The translations under genes and the position numbers were made by a program. Of a stretch of DNA of 64,000 bases, positions 42,789-53,505 are shown piece by piece. Source of the DNA: Prevotella multiformis DSM 16608. Its GTDB lineage: Bacteria; Bacteroidota; Bacteroidia; Bacteroidales; Bacteroidaceae. The notes below the pieces were generated by a model, which was not told where the DNA came from, ran no database searches, and saw only the letters and a list, made by a program, of their open reading frames with translations. The stretch lies in NCBI RefSeq assembly GCF_000191065.1, contig NZ_GL872283.1:1506484-1570483 (forward strand). The letters run 5' to 3'. Position 1 is the stretch's first letter. Each line of letters opens with the position of its first letter.

Positions 42789-44165
42789 CTACTTCCCGTT
42801 GAGTATTTCCGTAATCCGGGGCACATAGTTGTCAAGGTTGCCTGCCCCCAGGACGACCAGCACGTCAAAGTCGCGTGACCTGACGAAGTCGAGCACATCC
42901 TCTTTCCTGATCATCTGCTTCTCGATGTCCGGGCGGAGGTTGTCGTAGATGAGTCTGCTCGTCACGCCGGGAATCGGCTGCTCACGTGCCGGATAGATCT
43001 CCGTAAGGATCACCTCGTCGAAATGGCTGAGCGCCTCGGCAAAGTCCTTGTAGAAGTCGCGTGTACGGGAGTAAAGGTGCGGCTGGAAAATCACGGTGAC
43101 CTTCCGGTCCGCATAGAGTTCCTTGAGGCTCTTCGCACTCTGGAGGATTTCCTTCGGGTGATGTGCGTAGTCAGACAGGAACACGTGCCGGCTGTCCTTG
43201 ATCTTGAAGTCGAAACGGCGGTCGACACCCCCGTAGGTCTTCATGCCGTTGCGCAGTTCTTCTGCCGTACAGCCGTTGAGCTGTGCCATGGCCATGGCGG
43301 CAATGCCGTTCTCGATGTTGATGGGTATGGGCTGCCCCAGCTCTACATCCCTGACATTCTCTATAGGAGAGAGGAAGTCGAAGGTGATGGTGCCGTCCGC
43401 TATACGGACGTTCCCGGCATGGAAGTCACCTCCGTCCCGGCTGTACTCGTACACTTTCACACCTTCCTGCACATGCTGTTTCATTTCCAGCCCCTTGTGG
43501 ATGATCAGCGCGCCGCCTTTCTGGATGAGTTCCGTATAGTGGCGGAAGCTCTCGAGGTAAGCCTCTTTGGTTCCGTAAATATCCAGATGATCCGGGTCAG
43601 TAGAGGTGATGACGCTCATCCAGGGACGCAGCCAGTGGAAGGAACGGTCGAACTCATCGGCCTCGATGACGACGAAGTCGCTGTGTGCGGAGAGGATGTA
43701 ATTGGTGCCGTAGTTCTTGGAGATGCCGCCCAGAAAGGCGTTGCAGTCCAGATGGCTCTGGTGCATGATGTGCGCGCACATCGTCGAGGTGGTCGTCTTT
43801 CCGTGCGTGCCGGCGAAGCACAGCCCCTTGTGTGTACGGGTGAGCGTGCCGAGCACCTGTGCGCGTTTCTGGATGTCAAAGCCGTTCTCCCGGAAGTAAA
43901 CCAGTTCCGCATGGCTTGCAGGGATGGCCGGCGTGAAGACCACCAGCGTAGATGCCGGCTTTCTGCATTCCTCGGGGATGAGCCGGACATTCTCCTCGTA
44001 GTGGATGTCCATGCCCTCTTTCTCCAGGTTACGGGTCAGTTCGGATGGTGTCTTGTCGTACCCGGCCACCGGCATTCCCTTATGAAGGAAATAGCGGGCA
44101 AGCGCACTCATGCCGATGCCGCCTGCACCGACGAAATAAACCGATTTGATATCTTTGAGTTCCAT
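42789..44165 (-). CDS. murC: UDP-N-acetylmuramate-L-alanine ligase
   Basis: 458 residues. The N-terminal Rossmann motif VGAGGIGMSALARYFLHKG binds the UDP part. The ATP loop is GTHGKTTTSTM, followed by 'DEFDRSFHWLRPW' and the C-terminal domain with 'YAHHPKEI' and 'QPHLYSR'. It adds L-alanine to UDP-MurNAc, the first peptide step of peptidoglycan synthesis, in the cytoplasm. Preceded by murG (122 bp) and followed by ftsQ (66 bp). Confidence 0.98.
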   Translation of the reverse strand: MELKDIKSVYFVGAGGIGMSALARYFLHKGMPVAGYDKTPSELTRNLEKEGMDIHYEENVRLIPEECRKPASTLVVFTPAIPASHAELVYFRENGFDIQKRAQVLGTLTRTHKGLCFAGTHGKTTTSTMCAHIMHQSHLDCNAFLGGISKNYGTNYILSAHSDFVVIEADEFDRSFHWLRPWMSVITSTDPDHLDIYGTKEAYLESFRHYTELIQKGGALIIHKGLEMKQHVQEGVKVYEYSRDGGDFHAGNVRIADGTITFDFLSPIENVRDVELGQPIPINIENGIAAMAMAQLNGCTAEELRNGMKTYGGVDRRFDFKIKDSRHVFLSDYAHHPKEILQSAKSLKELYADRKVTVIFQPHLYSRTRDFYKDFAEALSHFDEVILTEIYPAREQPIPGVTSRLIYDNLRPDIEKQMIRKEDVLDFVRSRDFDVLVVLGAGNLDNYVPRITEILNGK

Positions 44166-44287
44166 GTGTTATCTGTTTCTTTTTCTTTTGTTTGTGTGTT
44201 GTCGGGGAGATGTTTACCCGAAGAGGGCATCCTGATTGCAGAATACGACCGTGTCCCGGACGGAACAGGGAGAAGCGTGGGGACCGG

Positions 44288-45394
44288 TCAGTCCTTGATG
44301 AGACCGAGGACTTCGTCTGCAATCACATCGGCAGCATTGCGGAGTGCCATCTTCTTTACATTCTCGCTGAGGTGCGCCAGCTTCCTGTCGTCGGCGACGG
44401 TGCCGAGGGCGAGTCTCAGCAGTGTGCCAGGAGCTTCACTGTCTTTTACGCAGAGAGCCGCCTCCCTGTCGACAAGCGCCATGGCGTTCTTCGTCTGATG
44501 GTCTTCCGCCACATTCGGACTGGGGACGAGAATGACCGGCTTTCCGATAAGCTGGAACTCGCTGATGGAGCTTGCCCCGGCACGGCTGATCACCAGATCG
44601 GCGGCTTTGTAGGCGGCTCCCATGTCACTGATGAAATCCATGATTTTCAGGTTCGGCAGTTCCTTGCCTTTCATGAAGTCCATGATCTGCCGGTTGTAGA
44701 ACTTTCCGGTCTGCCAGATGAACTGCACGTCCGTACCGGCGACAAGATCCAGATGCTCCATGACGGACCGGTTGACGGTACGCGCACCGAGGCTGCCGCC
44801 GACAAGGAGGATGGTCTTCCGGTCCGGTGCCAGCCCGAAGCTCTTGCGGGCTTCTCCGACGGAGAGGGGTGTAGAGAGGACATTCTGACGGACGGGGTTC
44901 CCCGTCATGATGATTTTCCCGGCGGGGAAGAAACGTTCCATCCCCTCGTATGCCACACAGATCTTCTTCACCCGTTTCGCCAGCAGTTTGTTGGTGACAC
45001 CGGCATAGGAGTTCTGCTCCTGGATAAGACAGGGAATCCCCATCCTGGCACACTCGTAGAGGGTCGCACCGCTGGCATAGCCCCCTACTCCTACGGCCGC
45101 CTGCGGCCGGAAGTCTTTGACGATCTGCCGCGCCATGCGCAGGCTCTTCCAGAGCTTGCACAGCACTTCAATGTTCTTCAGCTTGTGTGCACGGTCGAAT
45201 CCCTTGATGGGCAGCCCCTTTATCTCGTAGCCGGCGGCCGGCACGCGTTGCATCTCCATGCGTCCCTCCGCACCGACAAAGAGTATCTTCGCCTCCGGGT
45301 GTTTCGCCTTGATGGCATTGGCAATCGACACGGCCGGGAAGATATGTCCTCCCGTCCCGCCGCCGCTGATGATAATTCTCAAGTCCTTGTCCAT
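44288..45394 (-). CDS. murG: UDP-GlcNAc transferase to lipid I (MurG)
   Basis: 368 residues. GT28 fold with GGGTGGHIFPA at the N-terminus, 'PQAAVGVGGYASG', the donor-site 'VGGSLGARTVN' and 'VISRAGASSISEF' plus 'PSPNVAEDHQTKNA'. It adds GlcNAc to lipid I to make lipid II on the inner face of the membrane. No membrane helix; it is a peripheral protein. 85 bp behind ftsW. Confidence 0.98.
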   Translation of the reverse strand: MDKDLRIIISGGGTGGHIFPAVSIANAIKAKHPEAKILFVGAEGRMEMQRVPAAGYEIKGLPIKGFDRAHKLKNIEVLCKLWKSLRMARQIVKDFRPQAAVGVGGYASGATLYECARMGIPCLIQEQNSYAGVTNKLLAKRVKKICVAYEGMERFFPAGKIIMTGNPVRQNVLSTPLSVGEARKSFGLAPDRKTILLVGGSLGARTVNRSVMEHLDLVAGTDVQFIWQTGKFYNRQIMDFMKGKELPNLKIMDFISDMGAAYKAADLVISRAGASSISEFQLIGKPVILVPSPNVAEDHQTKNAMALVDREAALCVKDSEAPGTLLRLALGTVADDRKLAHLSENVKKMALRNAADVIADEVLGLIKD

Positions 45395-45479
45395 TTGCTT
45401 CTTCTTTATAACCTACAAAGGTAATCAATTTTTTCGTCTTCCTCCAACTTTCAGTTTTCTTTTTAGACTTCTCAACACT

Positions 45480-46769
45480 TCAGGCGGCCGTCTTGGAAAG
45501 TTCTCCCGGCATCGTCCTTCCCTCTTTCTTCTTCCTTGCCGAACGGCTGACACTCAGTATCACGCCAATGTAAACGCAGTTGATGATGGTGGAGGTACCG
45601 CCCTTGCTGATGAGAGGCAGCGGCTGGCCTGTCACGGGGGCGAGGCCGACGGCTACCAGCATATTGAACAGCGCCTGCGTGACCAGCAGGAAAGCGATGC
45701 CCATGGCGAGGAATGCCGGGAAAGAGTTTTCGCACCGGTTGGCAATGATTCCCGTCCGGAAAAGAAGGATGATGTAGAGAAATGCCACGCCGACAGCACC
45801 GAGAATCCCCATCTCCTCGATGATGATGGCATAGATGAAATCGGAGAACGCCTGCGACAGGAAGTCGCGCTCGTTGGAGTTGCCCGGCCCTCTGCCCACG
45901 AAATCGGACGAGGCGATGGCGATATTGGCGTGTGCCACCTGTGCATCCTTGTCGAGGTCGTAATCTTTCGGCGCTACGTACTCATTGTCAAAGAATTTCT
46001 TGATACGGGCCTTCCACGTATCGGCGCGGTGCAGCGTCTTGCCGAAGAAGCCCGGCGACCGTTCCTCCTGCCGGGCGGCAGCAGACTGCTCGGTGAGGTT
46101 CTGTTTTGCGGGCAGCTCATCGTCGGCCTTCTTGTCGTCGCCGACCAGCATCACCATGGACAGGAGAAAGACTCCTGACAGGACGATGACCCCGAGCAGC
46201 CTTCCCAACTGGTTGAAAGGCACTCCGCCCACGAACATCATGAGAATCACGGTCAGTCCGATGAGCATGGCAGTAGACAGGTTCTCAAAGAGAATCAGTC
46301 CGATGATGACGCCGGAGAGCCCCAGAATGTATTTGAAAGCCTTGCGGTCTGCGCCCTTGTCGGTCTGCATGGCGCTGAGCACCTGCGCCACGGCCAGTAC
46401 AAGTGCTCCCTTCGCCAGCTCGGAAGGCTGGAACTGGATGCCGAGAAGGTTGATCCAGCGGCTGGCACCGTTGGTGCTCTGCCCGGCGACGAGTACCCAT
46501 ACGAGCATCAGGACGGAGATGGCGAGGGCAAAAGGCGTGAACAGCTTGAAATAACGGCATTTGATATTCAGCACTACCACCATCAGCACCACGCCGGCCA
46601 GGAGGATGCCGCAGTGGTAGATGATGGGATCCCAGTACTTTCCTCCTGTATAGGACAGCGAGCTTGAAGCCGAGTATACCTCGATGATGCTGATGATACA
46701 CAGGAAGAAAAAGACCATCCAGATGACCTTGTCGCCTTTGAAAAGATTGCCGAGAGATTTATTCTTCAT
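45480..46769 (-). CDS. ftsW: SEDS family peptidoglycan glycosyltransferase FtsW
   Basis: 429 residues, about ten membrane segments. SEDS signatures: 'GASRWINLLGIQFQPSELAKGALV' and the C-terminal GQPLPLISKGGTS. It polymerises lipid II into glycan strands at the septum with the cognate PBP (FtsI here). A long hydrophilic insert of about 80 residues between about 225 and 305 (DDKKADDELPAKQN ... FFDNEYVAPKDYDLDKDA) probably forms the large periplasmic loop. RodA is excluded by the dcw context. Confidence 0.95.
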   Translation of the reverse strand: MKNKSLGNLFKGDKVIWMVFFFLCIISIIEVYSASSSLSYTGGKYWDPIIYHCGILLAGVVLMVVVLNIKCRYFKLFTPFALAISVLMLVWVLVAGQSTNGASRWINLLGIQFQPSELAKGALVLAVAQVLSAMQTDKGADRKAFKYILGLSGVIIGLILFENLSTAMLIGLTVILMMFVGGVPFNQLGRLLGVIVLSGVFLLSMVMLVGDDKKADDELPAKQNLTEQSAAARQEERSPGFFGKTLHRADTWKARIKKFFDNEYVAPKDYDLDKDAQVAHANIAIASSDFVGRGPGNSNERDFLSQAFSDFIYAIIIEEMGILGAVGVAFLYIILLFRTGIIANRCENSFPAFLAMGIAFLLVTQALFNMLVAVGLAPVTGQPLPLISKGGTSTIINCVYIGVILSVSRSARKKKEGRTMPGELSKTAA

Positions 46770-46826
46770 TTCTTCTTTGTCACTTTGAAATGCTTTGAAA
46801 GCCTGCCAGATCTTGTTTCCCCTGTC

Positions 46827-48158
46827 TTATAAAGCCCTTACGAGGCTCTTGAACTGGTCGCCGCGGTCCTCCATGTTCTTGAAGAGGTCGAAGCTGGCGC
46901 AGCAGGGGCTCAGCAGTACCGTGTCGCCCGGCTTCGCCATTGAGGCACAGGCCGCCACGCAGTCCTTCATGGAGTGGGTGTCGCATACGGGAATGCCGAG
47001 GCTGTCGAAATTGTCGTGCAGCTTCTTGTTGTCGGCACCCAGATAGACGAGACCGGCACACTTCTCCCTTACCAGTTCCTTGATGGGATCGTAGTCATTC
47101 CCCTTGTCCTTGCCGCCGAGAATGAGGATGGTCGGTGTGCGCATGCTCTCCAGCGCATACCAGCAGGCATCGACATTGGTCGCCTTGGAGTCGTTGATAT
47201 ACTGCACGCCGGCCACCTTGCACACCTTCTCCAACCGGTGCTCTACGCCGGGGAAGTCGCTCAGGCTCTTGCGGATATTCTCTTTCCTGATGCCGCTGAT
47301 ACCGGAGGCGATGCCGGCTGCCAGCGAGTTGTAGATATTGTGCCGGCCTGTCAGCGAGAGGTCTTCCTGTTCCATGTTGAACGGTTCGGGCTTCTCTATC
47401 TTGTACTGTCCTTCTTCGATGTAACCGATGCTGCCGTTCTCCTTCAGTTCGGAGAAGGGATAGCACACGGCATGCACGTCGAATTTCTCCAGTTCCTTCT
47501 TGATGACCGGGTCGTCGTTCCAGTAAATGAAGCTGTCGTCCTTGGTCTGGTTCTGGATGATGCGCATCTTGGCATCGGCATAGTTCTCGAACTTGAAGTC
47601 GTAGCGGTCCAGATGGTCCGGCGTGATGTTGAGCAGAATGGCGATGTTGGCGCGGAAGTCGTACATGTTGTCCAGCTGGAAACTGCTCAGCTCGATGATG
47701 TAGTATGCGTGCGGATCTTCGGCGACCTGCAGGGCGAGGCTGTTGCCGATGTTGCCTGCCAGCCCGGCATCGTATCCGGCATCCTTGAAGATGTGATAGA
47801 TGAGGCTCGTCGTCGTCGTCTTTCCGTTACTTCCCGTGATACAGATCATCTTCGAGTCCGTGTAACGGCCGGCAAACTCTATCTCGCTGATGATGTGCGT
47901 GCCCTTTGCCATGAGCTTCTGGATCATCGGAGCTTCCTTGGGGATGCCCGGACTCTTGATGATCTCGTCGGCATTGAGGATTTTCTCTTCCGTGTGATGC
48001 TTCTCTTCCCATTCGATGCCGTGGTCGTCGAGCAGTTTCTTGTACTTGTCCTTGATGGCCGACATATCCGACACGAAGACGTCGAAGCCCTCTTTTTTAG
48101 CCAGTACGGCGGCACCGGCTCCGCTCTCTCCGGCACCCAGTATTACGATTCTTTTCAT
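46827..48158 (-). CDS. murD: UDP-N-acetylmuramoylalanine-D-glutamate ligase
   Basis: 443 residues from ATG 48158 (MKRIVILGAGESG). A longer frame upstream comes only from the 22-bp repeat array and is rejected. ATP loop GSNGKTTTTSL, then 'IIELSSFQLDN', 'NITPDHLDRY', 'YINDSKATNVDA' and 'LLSPCCASFDLFKN'. It adds D-glutamate to UDP-MurNAc-L-Ala. Follows mraY after a 195-bp gap, the widest in the cluster, which holds the repeat array. Confidence 0.97.
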   Translation of the reverse strand: MKRIVILGAGESGAGAAVLAKKEGFDVFVSDMSAIKDKYKKLLDDHGIEWEEKHHTEEKILNADEIIKSPGIPKEAPMIQKLMAKGTHIISEIEFAGRYTDSKMICITGSNGKTTTTSLIYHIFKDAGYDAGLAGNIGNSLALQVAEDPHAYYIIELSSFQLDNMYDFRANIAILLNITPDHLDRYDFKFENYADAKMRIIQNQTKDDSFIYWNDDPVIKKELEKFDVHAVCYPFSELKENGSIGYIEEGQYKIEKPEPFNMEQEDLSLTGRHNIYNSLAAGIASGISGIRKENIRKSLSDFPGVEHRLEKVCKVAGVQYINDSKATNVDACWYALESMRTPTILILGGKDKGNDYDPIKELVREKCAGLVYLGADNKKLHDNFDSLGIPVCDTHSMKDCVAACASMAKPGDTVLLSPCCASFDLFKNMEDRGDQFKSLVRAL

Positions 48159-48219
48159 ATCTCTTTTCCTTTCCTTACACTTGTTTTGCCTGCCTTCCGT
48201 TCTCCCGGAGAATGTCCCC

Positions 48220-48309
48220 CGTCGTCGGTACTCCTGTTCCCGGCCGTCGGGAATCACATTCCCAGCCGTCGGGAATCCTGTTCCCAACCGATCGGGAATC
48301 CCATTCCCA
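48220..48309. repeat. 22-bp tandem repeat array, copy 2 (inverted), between mraY and murD
   Basis: TTCCC marks lie at 48239, 48261, 48283 and 48306 (spacings 22, 22, 23). Read on the minus strand, the unit lengths run 23, 22, 22, the same order as copy 1 at 10153-10241, and units match GGGAAyrgGATTCCCGAyGG. Confidence 0.85.
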
Positions 48310-48353
48310 GTGTACGCCGACAATCTTCCACCGGAGCTGTCCGAACGGAAGGT

Positions 48354-49625
48354 TTATCTTATCTTCAATGTGATGATGGTCAATGCGGCGAGGAGGATGG
48401 TCACGATGATGAAACGCAGGGTGATCTTGCTCTCGTGTACAGCACCGTGCGGCACCTTCACCAGGTACTTGCACTCAGGGTCGAGCTGGCTGTCCTGCGT
48501 GCGGAAGTTGTCGTGGATCGGCGTGCGCTTGAAGATGCGCTGTTTTACCCCCTTCCGCTTTCCCAGCTTGTAATACCATACCTGGACGATGACGCTCAGG
48601 CTCTCGACGAAGAAGATTCCGCAGAGAATCGGGAGCAGCAGTTCCTTGTGGATGATGATGGCGCCGACGGCGATGATGCCGCCGATGGTCAGGCTGCCCG
48701 TATCGCCCATGAACACCTGTGCCGGATAGGCATTGTACCAGAGGAATCCGATCAGCGCACCGATGAATGCCATGAAGAAGACCACCAGCTCCTCTGAACC
48801 GGGAATGTACATGATGTTCAGGTAGGCGGCGAACTGTATGTGACTGCTGACATACGCCAGAATGCCCAGCACGACACCGATCACCGCCGAGTTGCCGGCG
48901 CACATACCGTCCATGCCGTCGTTGAGGTTGGCGCCGTTGGAAACAGCCGTGACGACGAAGATGGTCATGATGACGAAGAGGATCCATCCGCCCGCCGTCT
49001 TGTACTTCCCTAAGAACCCTACGATCTCAGAATAATCGAGATTGTGGGATTTGACGAAGGGAATGGTCGTCTTCAAGGTCTTCTCTGCCTTTGTCTCGTG
49101 CTTGACGACGACCTCCTGCCCGTTCTGGTTGGCGACTTCCAGGTTGAGGTTGGCTTTCACGTCAGGCGATGCCCAGAGGACAAGCCCCACGATAAGACCG
49201 ATGGTCACCTGTCCTACGATCTTGTATTTCCCTTTCAGCCCTTCCTTGTCGTGTCTGAAAATCTTGATGAAGTCGTCCATCCCGCCGAGGAAGCCCAGCC
49301 AGAGGGTCGTGCCTACCATCAGCAGGAGATAGGTGTTGCGCAGTCTGCCCAACAGGAGGACAGGAATCAGCAGCGCTACGATGATGATGATGCCGCCCAT
49401 GGACGGCACGCCGATTTTCTTGACACCGAACGGGTCGATGGCGGCATCGCGCTGCGTCTCGGTGATCTGCTTGCTCTTGAGGTACTTGATGAAGCGTTCT
49501 CCGAACCATGCGGAGACAACCAGTGCCAGAATCATCGCCAGAATGGCACGGAAACTGATGTAACCCCAAAGATGGGAGCCGCTGATGCCGAACTGGTCTA
49601 ACCAGCGAAAGATGTAGTATAGCAT
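48354..49625 (-). CDS. mraY: Phospho-MurNAc-pentapeptide translocase MraY
   Basis: 423 residues, ten membrane segments. Signatures: 'KKIGVPSMGGIIIIVA', 'NLNDGMDGMCAGNSAV' (DD/NDG metal site), 'FMGDTGSLTIGGII' and 'FKRTPIHDNF'. It transfers phospho-MurNAc-pentapeptide to undecaprenyl phosphate, forming lipid I. An insert of about 50 residues near 170-220 (hydrophilic, K/E/T-rich) is of a kind seen in Bacteroidota MraY. Follows murE by 176 bp. Confidence 0.97.
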   Translation of the reverse strand: MLYYIFRWLDQFGISGSHLWGYISFRAILAMILALVVSAWFGERFIKYLKSKQITETQRDAAIDPFGVKKIGVPSMGGIIIIVALLIPVLLLGRLRNTYLLLMVGTTLWLGFLGGMDDFIKIFRHDKEGLKGKYKIVGQVTIGLIVGLVLWASPDVKANLNLEVANQNGQEVVVKHETKAEKTLKTTIPFVKSHNLDYSEIVGFLGKYKTAGGWILFVIMTIFVVTAVSNGANLNDGMDGMCAGNSAVIGVVLGILAYVSSHIQFAAYLNIMYIPGSEELVVFFMAFIGALIGFLWYNAYPAQVFMGDTGSLTIGGIIAVGAIIIHKELLLPILCGIFFVESLSVIVQVWYYKLGKRKGVKQRIFKRTPIHDNFRTQDSQLDPECKYLVKVPHGAVHESKITLRFIIVTILLAALTIITLKIR

Positions 49626-49801
49626 TTTGCTTCTGTTTTTTGTTCTTTGTAGGAAGAGGGAGGATTTCCTGCTCTGGCCCTGCCGCCCGTCCAGGCTAAT
49701 CCGGCCTTTCTATCTTTCCTGGCGAATCCAGCCTATCTATCTCTGTTAGAGTCGCTGGTCTCGTCAGGGCTGCCAGTACTGCCAGAGCCGATGCTCCCCT
49801 G

Positions 49802-51256
49802 TCATATCCCGAAAATCTCACGGATAACCTCATGGTCATCGAAGTGGTGCTTCACCCCGTTGATTTCCTGGTAGTTCTCGTGCCCTTTTCCCGCAACAAG
49901 GATGACATCTCCTTTCTTCGCCATCATGGCAGCTGTGCGGATCGCCTCTTTACGGTCGACGATGGTGAGCACTTTCTTTCTTTGGGCGGCGTCGAGGCCT
50001 GAGAGCATGTCGTCGATGATCGCCTGCGGATCCTCATCACGCGGATTGTCACTTGTGAGGATGACCGTGTCGCTCTGCTTGACAGCCTCCTGTGCCATCA
50101 GCGGACGCTTGCCCTTGTCACGATGGCCGCCGGCTCCGCAGACGGTGATGACGTGCCCGCCCTTGGTGTCGAGTACGTCGTGTATGGCGGCAAGAACATT
50201 CGCCAGCGCATCAGGTGTATGCGCATAGTCGACGACGGCTGTGAAGCCCTCCGGCGACTGGATGGGTTCGAGACGGCCGTTGACACTCTTCAGGGTGCTC
50301 ATGGCAACGAGGATCTCTTCCGGCTGCCTGCCCAGCAGGATCGCCGCCCCATAGACAGCAAGCAGGTTGCTGACATTGAACTTCCCGATGAACTGCACTC
50401 CCACTTCTTTCCCCTCGATTTCGAGGTACATTCCCTCGAAGTGGCACTCTAAGATCTTCGCACGGAAGTCGGCCATGCGCTTGATGGAATAGGTTTTGAC
50501 GGCGGCCTTGGTGTTCTGGACCATGAACAGGCCGTTCTTGTCATCGGCATTGGTGAGAGCAAAGGCGTTCTTCGGCAGTCCGTCAAAAAACATCTTCTTG
50601 GCATTCCGGTAATTCTCGAAGGTCTTGTGGTAATCGAGATGGTCGCGCGTGAGATTGGTGAAGATGCCCCCGGCGAACTCCAGTCCGCTGATGCGCCGCT
50701 GGTGGATAGCATGACTGGAACATTCCATGAAGGCATACTCGCAGCCGGCATCCACCATTCTGGAGAGCAGACAGTTCAGTTCGATGGGGTCGGGCGTGGT
50801 GTGGTCGGCAGGAACTTCCTTGTCGTCAATGTAGTTGCAGACGGTGGAAAGCAGACCTGTCTTGTACCCGAATTTGCGGAACATATTATATAATAAGGTG
50901 GCGACGGTCGTCTTTCCGTTCGTTCCCGTTACTCCGACGAGCTTCAGCCTGCGTGACGGATTGCCGTAGAACACCGTGGCGACCTTGCCGGCATCCTCCT
51001 CGGTGGAGGCGACCTGCACGTAGGTGACCTTCTCGTCCATCACAGCAGGCATGTCCTCGAGCAGGACGGCTACCGCCCCCTGTGCGACGGCTTTGCCGAT
51101 GAACCGGTGTCCGTCCACCTGTGTTCCCCTCATGGCGACGAACAGATGACCGTCTTCAATCCTTCGGCTGTCAATGTTCACGCCTTTGATTTCAACGTCC
51201 GCATTGCCATGGATGGCGATGGGCTTGACGTTCCTGAGTAATTCGCTTAGTTTCAT
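49802..51256 (-). CDS. murE: UDP-MurNAc-tripeptide synthetase, meso-DAP type
   Basis: 484 residues from ATG 51256 ([10 protein letters not shown]); an upstream frame overlapping the end of ftsI is rejected. ATP loop [10 protein letters not shown] (111-120), 'TTPDPIEL', 'MECSSHAI', '[10 protein letters not shown]', and DNPR (403-406), which selects meso-diaminopimelate over lysine. It therefore predicts a meso-DAP wall. The intergenic gap after it (49626-49801) contains two imperfect copies of a 27-bp segment around CTAATCC and CGAATCC. Confidence 0.97.
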   Translation of the reverse strand: MKLSELLRNVKPIAIHGNADVEIKGVNIDSRRIEDGHLFVAMRGTQVDGHRFIGKAVAQGAVAVLLEDMPAVMDEKVTYVQVASTEEDAGKVATVFYGNPSRRLKLVGVTGTNGKTTVATLLYNMFRKFGYKTGLLSTVCNYIDDKEVPADHTTPDPIELNCLLSRMVDAGCEYAFMECSSHAIHQRRISGLEFAGGIFTNLTRDHLDYHKTFENYRNAKKMFFDGLPKNAFALTNADDKNGLFMVQNTKAAVKTYSIKRMADFRAKILECHFEGMYLEIEGKEVGVQFIGKFNVSNLLAVYGAAILLGRQPEEILVAMSTLKSVNGRLEPIQSPEGFTAVVDYAHTPDALANVLAAIHDVLDTKGGHVITVCGAGGHRDKGKRPLMAQEAVKQSDTVILTSDNPRDEDPQAIIDDMLSGLDAAQRKKVLTIVDRKEAIRTAAMMAKKGDVILVAGKGHENYQEINGVKHHFDDHEVIREIFGI

Positions 51257-51342
51257 ATCTTCGTTCTGTTCTTTCTTGATGTTCTGTACAGTGTCTTCTT
51301 CTTTGTCCTGTCCGGGGATCATTCCATGCTCCTTGCAATCCG

Positions 51343-53502
51343 TCAACCCAGTCTGAGGGAACATTTCATGCCCCTTGCCAACCTGTCTCCCGGTGCAAGG
51401 CTCTGTTCTATGACCCTGCCCCTCCCCGTGAGGCTCACCCTGATTCCGTGTTTCTCCATGAGATAGACGGCATCGCGGGCGCCCATGCCACGGACATTGG
51501 GGACACGGCCGCCTTTGAGGGAAGCCTCCTTGTGGAAAGTGATCGACTTGCCGTTCTCCGTCGCCGTCCCCCATACAGGGTTGCCGAACGGATAAGCACC
51601 GTTCCAGCCGTTGGTGACGTTGAAACCGAGACAGTTCAGCACATAGTCTGTCGCAAGGAGGTTGCCGGTCTTCGCCGAGGGAATCAGAATGGACGAGGAA
51701 TCGCGTGCATCCGTCACATTCAGCTTCAGGCTCTGCGCCATGATGCCTTCGGCTATATGATGGAAGACGACACCGCTCATGCCGCCGCCGGAGGCCGGAA
51801 GCCCTGTCTTCTGAATACAGACGATGCAGCTGTAACGGGGATTGTCGGCAGGGAAGAACCCTGCGAAGCTGAGCAGGTAGCTGGTGCCGCCGCTCTTGTA
51901 GCCCAGCGCGCCCTTCGACATCTGCGCCGTACCCGTCTTTCCAGCAACAAGGAACTTGTCTGAACCGGCCTTCTTGCCGAGCCCTTCCGAGACGACCTCG
52001 GTCAGGATGCGGGTAATCTCCTTGATGGTGCTCTCCTTGGCGATGTGCTCTTTTACGACCTGCGGCGGATTGTCATAGAGGACTTCTCCGTTCTTGACGA
52101 TCTGCTTGACGAAGCGCGGACGCATCATCTTTCCGCCGTTGGCGATGGCATTGTAGAACGTGAGGGTGGAGATGGGCGGAATCTGTGTCTCGTAACCGAT
52201 GCTCATCCAGGGCAGGGCGGTGGCGCTCCAGTTGTCGTACTGCCCGTGGCGGTTCTTGTGGGGCATGCGGATCTTTGCAGGGGAATAGCCCACGATCGGC
52301 ACATGGAAGTCGGTCGCCAGACCTAAGTCGTAGATTCCCTGGACGAACTTCTCCGGGTTCTTGTGATAATGCAGGTCGATGATGCGGCTGACCCCGATGT
52401 TGGAACTGTATTTCAGCGTCCAGGGCAGCGTCAGTGTGCCATAGCCGCCCCGTGTCCAGTTGTGGTCCTTCATGTCACGTCCGTACATGTTCCATACGCC
52501 CGGGCCGGTCTCGACCGTATAGGTGGTATCGACGAGACCGTCGTCGAGGATGGTCATGATGGAGGCGGTCTTGAAGACGGATCCTGGCTCCAGCAGGTCG
52601 CTTACGGCATGGTTCTTCACCTCCCGGTATTTGCCGTCACTGCATTTGTCCATGTTGACAATGGCCTTGATGTCTCCCGTGCCCACCTCCATGACGATGG
52701 CGACACCGACATTTCCGTTTACATTGGGCTCCCGCAGCTCGTCGAGCAGGGCACGCTCGGCCAGGTCCTGCATACTGACGTCGATCGTCGTCACAATGTC
52801 GGCACCGTCGACCGGAGGCGTGTCGGTGATGTTCAGATACTTGTTGCGTACCTTGCGGCGGTGGATGATGCCGTTCGTACCGCGGAGGATAGAGTCGTAG
52901 GACAGTTCCAGTCCGCAGCGTGCCGTGTCCTTCGCACCGAACATATCGCCTACCGTACGCTGGGCCAGCGAGCCGAAGGGACGGCGGCGGGCATTGAACT
53001 CATCCCAGTGGAAACCGCTCTGGTACTTGGACAGGTGGAATATCGGCAGGTTCTGTATTTCCTTGAAGGTGTTATAGTCGATGCGCTCATCCCAGACGGG
53101 CCAGTGCTTGCTCATCTTGTGGAAACCTTCCATGAGGCGCTGCTTGAAGTAAGCCGGCGACTTCTCGGGGAAGATGTTGTTCAGTCCCTTGCTGATGTAA
53201 TTGATGCTGTCGACAAAGGCCGTATCGTTGCCCGCCTCCTTGAGGGCATTGAAATCCATGTATACCTTGAACTCGGGCAGCGAACTGGCCATGAGCTGTC
53301 CGTCACAGCTGAGGATGTTGCCCCGGGTAGGCTTCACCGTCACGCTGTCTTTCTTCTGCGAGGCGGCCACCTCCATCCAATAGGATCTGCCGGCGGTCAT
53401 GGTGTAGACGGTCTTGCCTATCACTGCGACTGCGACGAGTGACATAACGATGGCTATGGCACTGTAACGGGGCATGATTTTGCTATTATTGAACTTGCTC
53501 AT
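51343..53502 (-). CDS. ftsI: Division-specific transpeptidase FtsI (PBP, with PASTA-like tail)
   Basis: 719 residues. One N-terminal membrane helix (about 14-36), a pedestal with the class B R-G-N-I motif, then the transpeptidase: SVFK with catalytic Ser308 (308-311), SSN (366-368) and KTGT (522-525). The last 60 residues ([21 protein letters not shown]) have the PASTA-like pattern V-P-x-V-x-G. It crosslinks septal peptidoglycan with FtsW. It starts 3 bp after the FtsL-like gene. Length and PASTA tail are those of Bacteroidota FtsI. Confidence 0.96.
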   Translation of the reverse strand: MSKFNNSKIMPRYSAIAIVMSLVAVAVIGKTVYTMTAGRSYWMEVAASQKKDSVTVKPTRGNILSCDGQLMASSLPEFKVYMDFNALKEAGNDTAFVDSINYISKGLNNIFPEKSPAYFKQRLMEGFHKMSKHWPVWDERIDYNTFKEIQNLPIFHLSKYQSGFHWDEFNARRRPFGSLAQRTVGDMFGAKDTARCGLELSYDSILRGTNGIIHRRKVRNKYLNITDTPPVDGADIVTTIDVSMQDLAERALLDELREPNVNGNVGVAIVMEVGTGDIKAIVNMDKCSDGKYREVKNHAVSDLLEPGSVFKTASIMTILDDGLVDTTYTVETGPGVWNMYGRDMKDHNWTRGGYGTLTLPWTLKYSSNIGVSRIIDLHYHKNPEKFVQGIYDLGLATDFHVPIVGYSPAKIRMPHKNRHGQYDNWSATALPWMSIGYETQIPPISTLTFYNAIANGGKMMRPRFVKQIVKNGEVLYDNPPQVVKEHIAKESTIKEITRILTEVVSEGLGKKAGSDKFLVAGKTGTAQMSKGALGYKSGGTSYLLSFAGFFPADNPRYSCIVCIQKTGLPASGGGMSGVVFHHIAEGIMAQSLKLNVTDARDSSSILIPSAKTGNLLATDYVLNCLGFNVTNGWNGAYPFGNPVWGTATENGKSITFHKEASLKGGRVPNVRGMGARDAVYLMEKHGIRVSLTGRGRVIEQSLAPGDRLARGMKCSLRLG

Positions 53503-53505
53503 ATC

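Noticed and set aside
46827..48323. murD start upstream at 48323
   Set aside because: The extra codons translate the 22-bp repeat array; MKRIVILGAGESG at 48158 is the family start.
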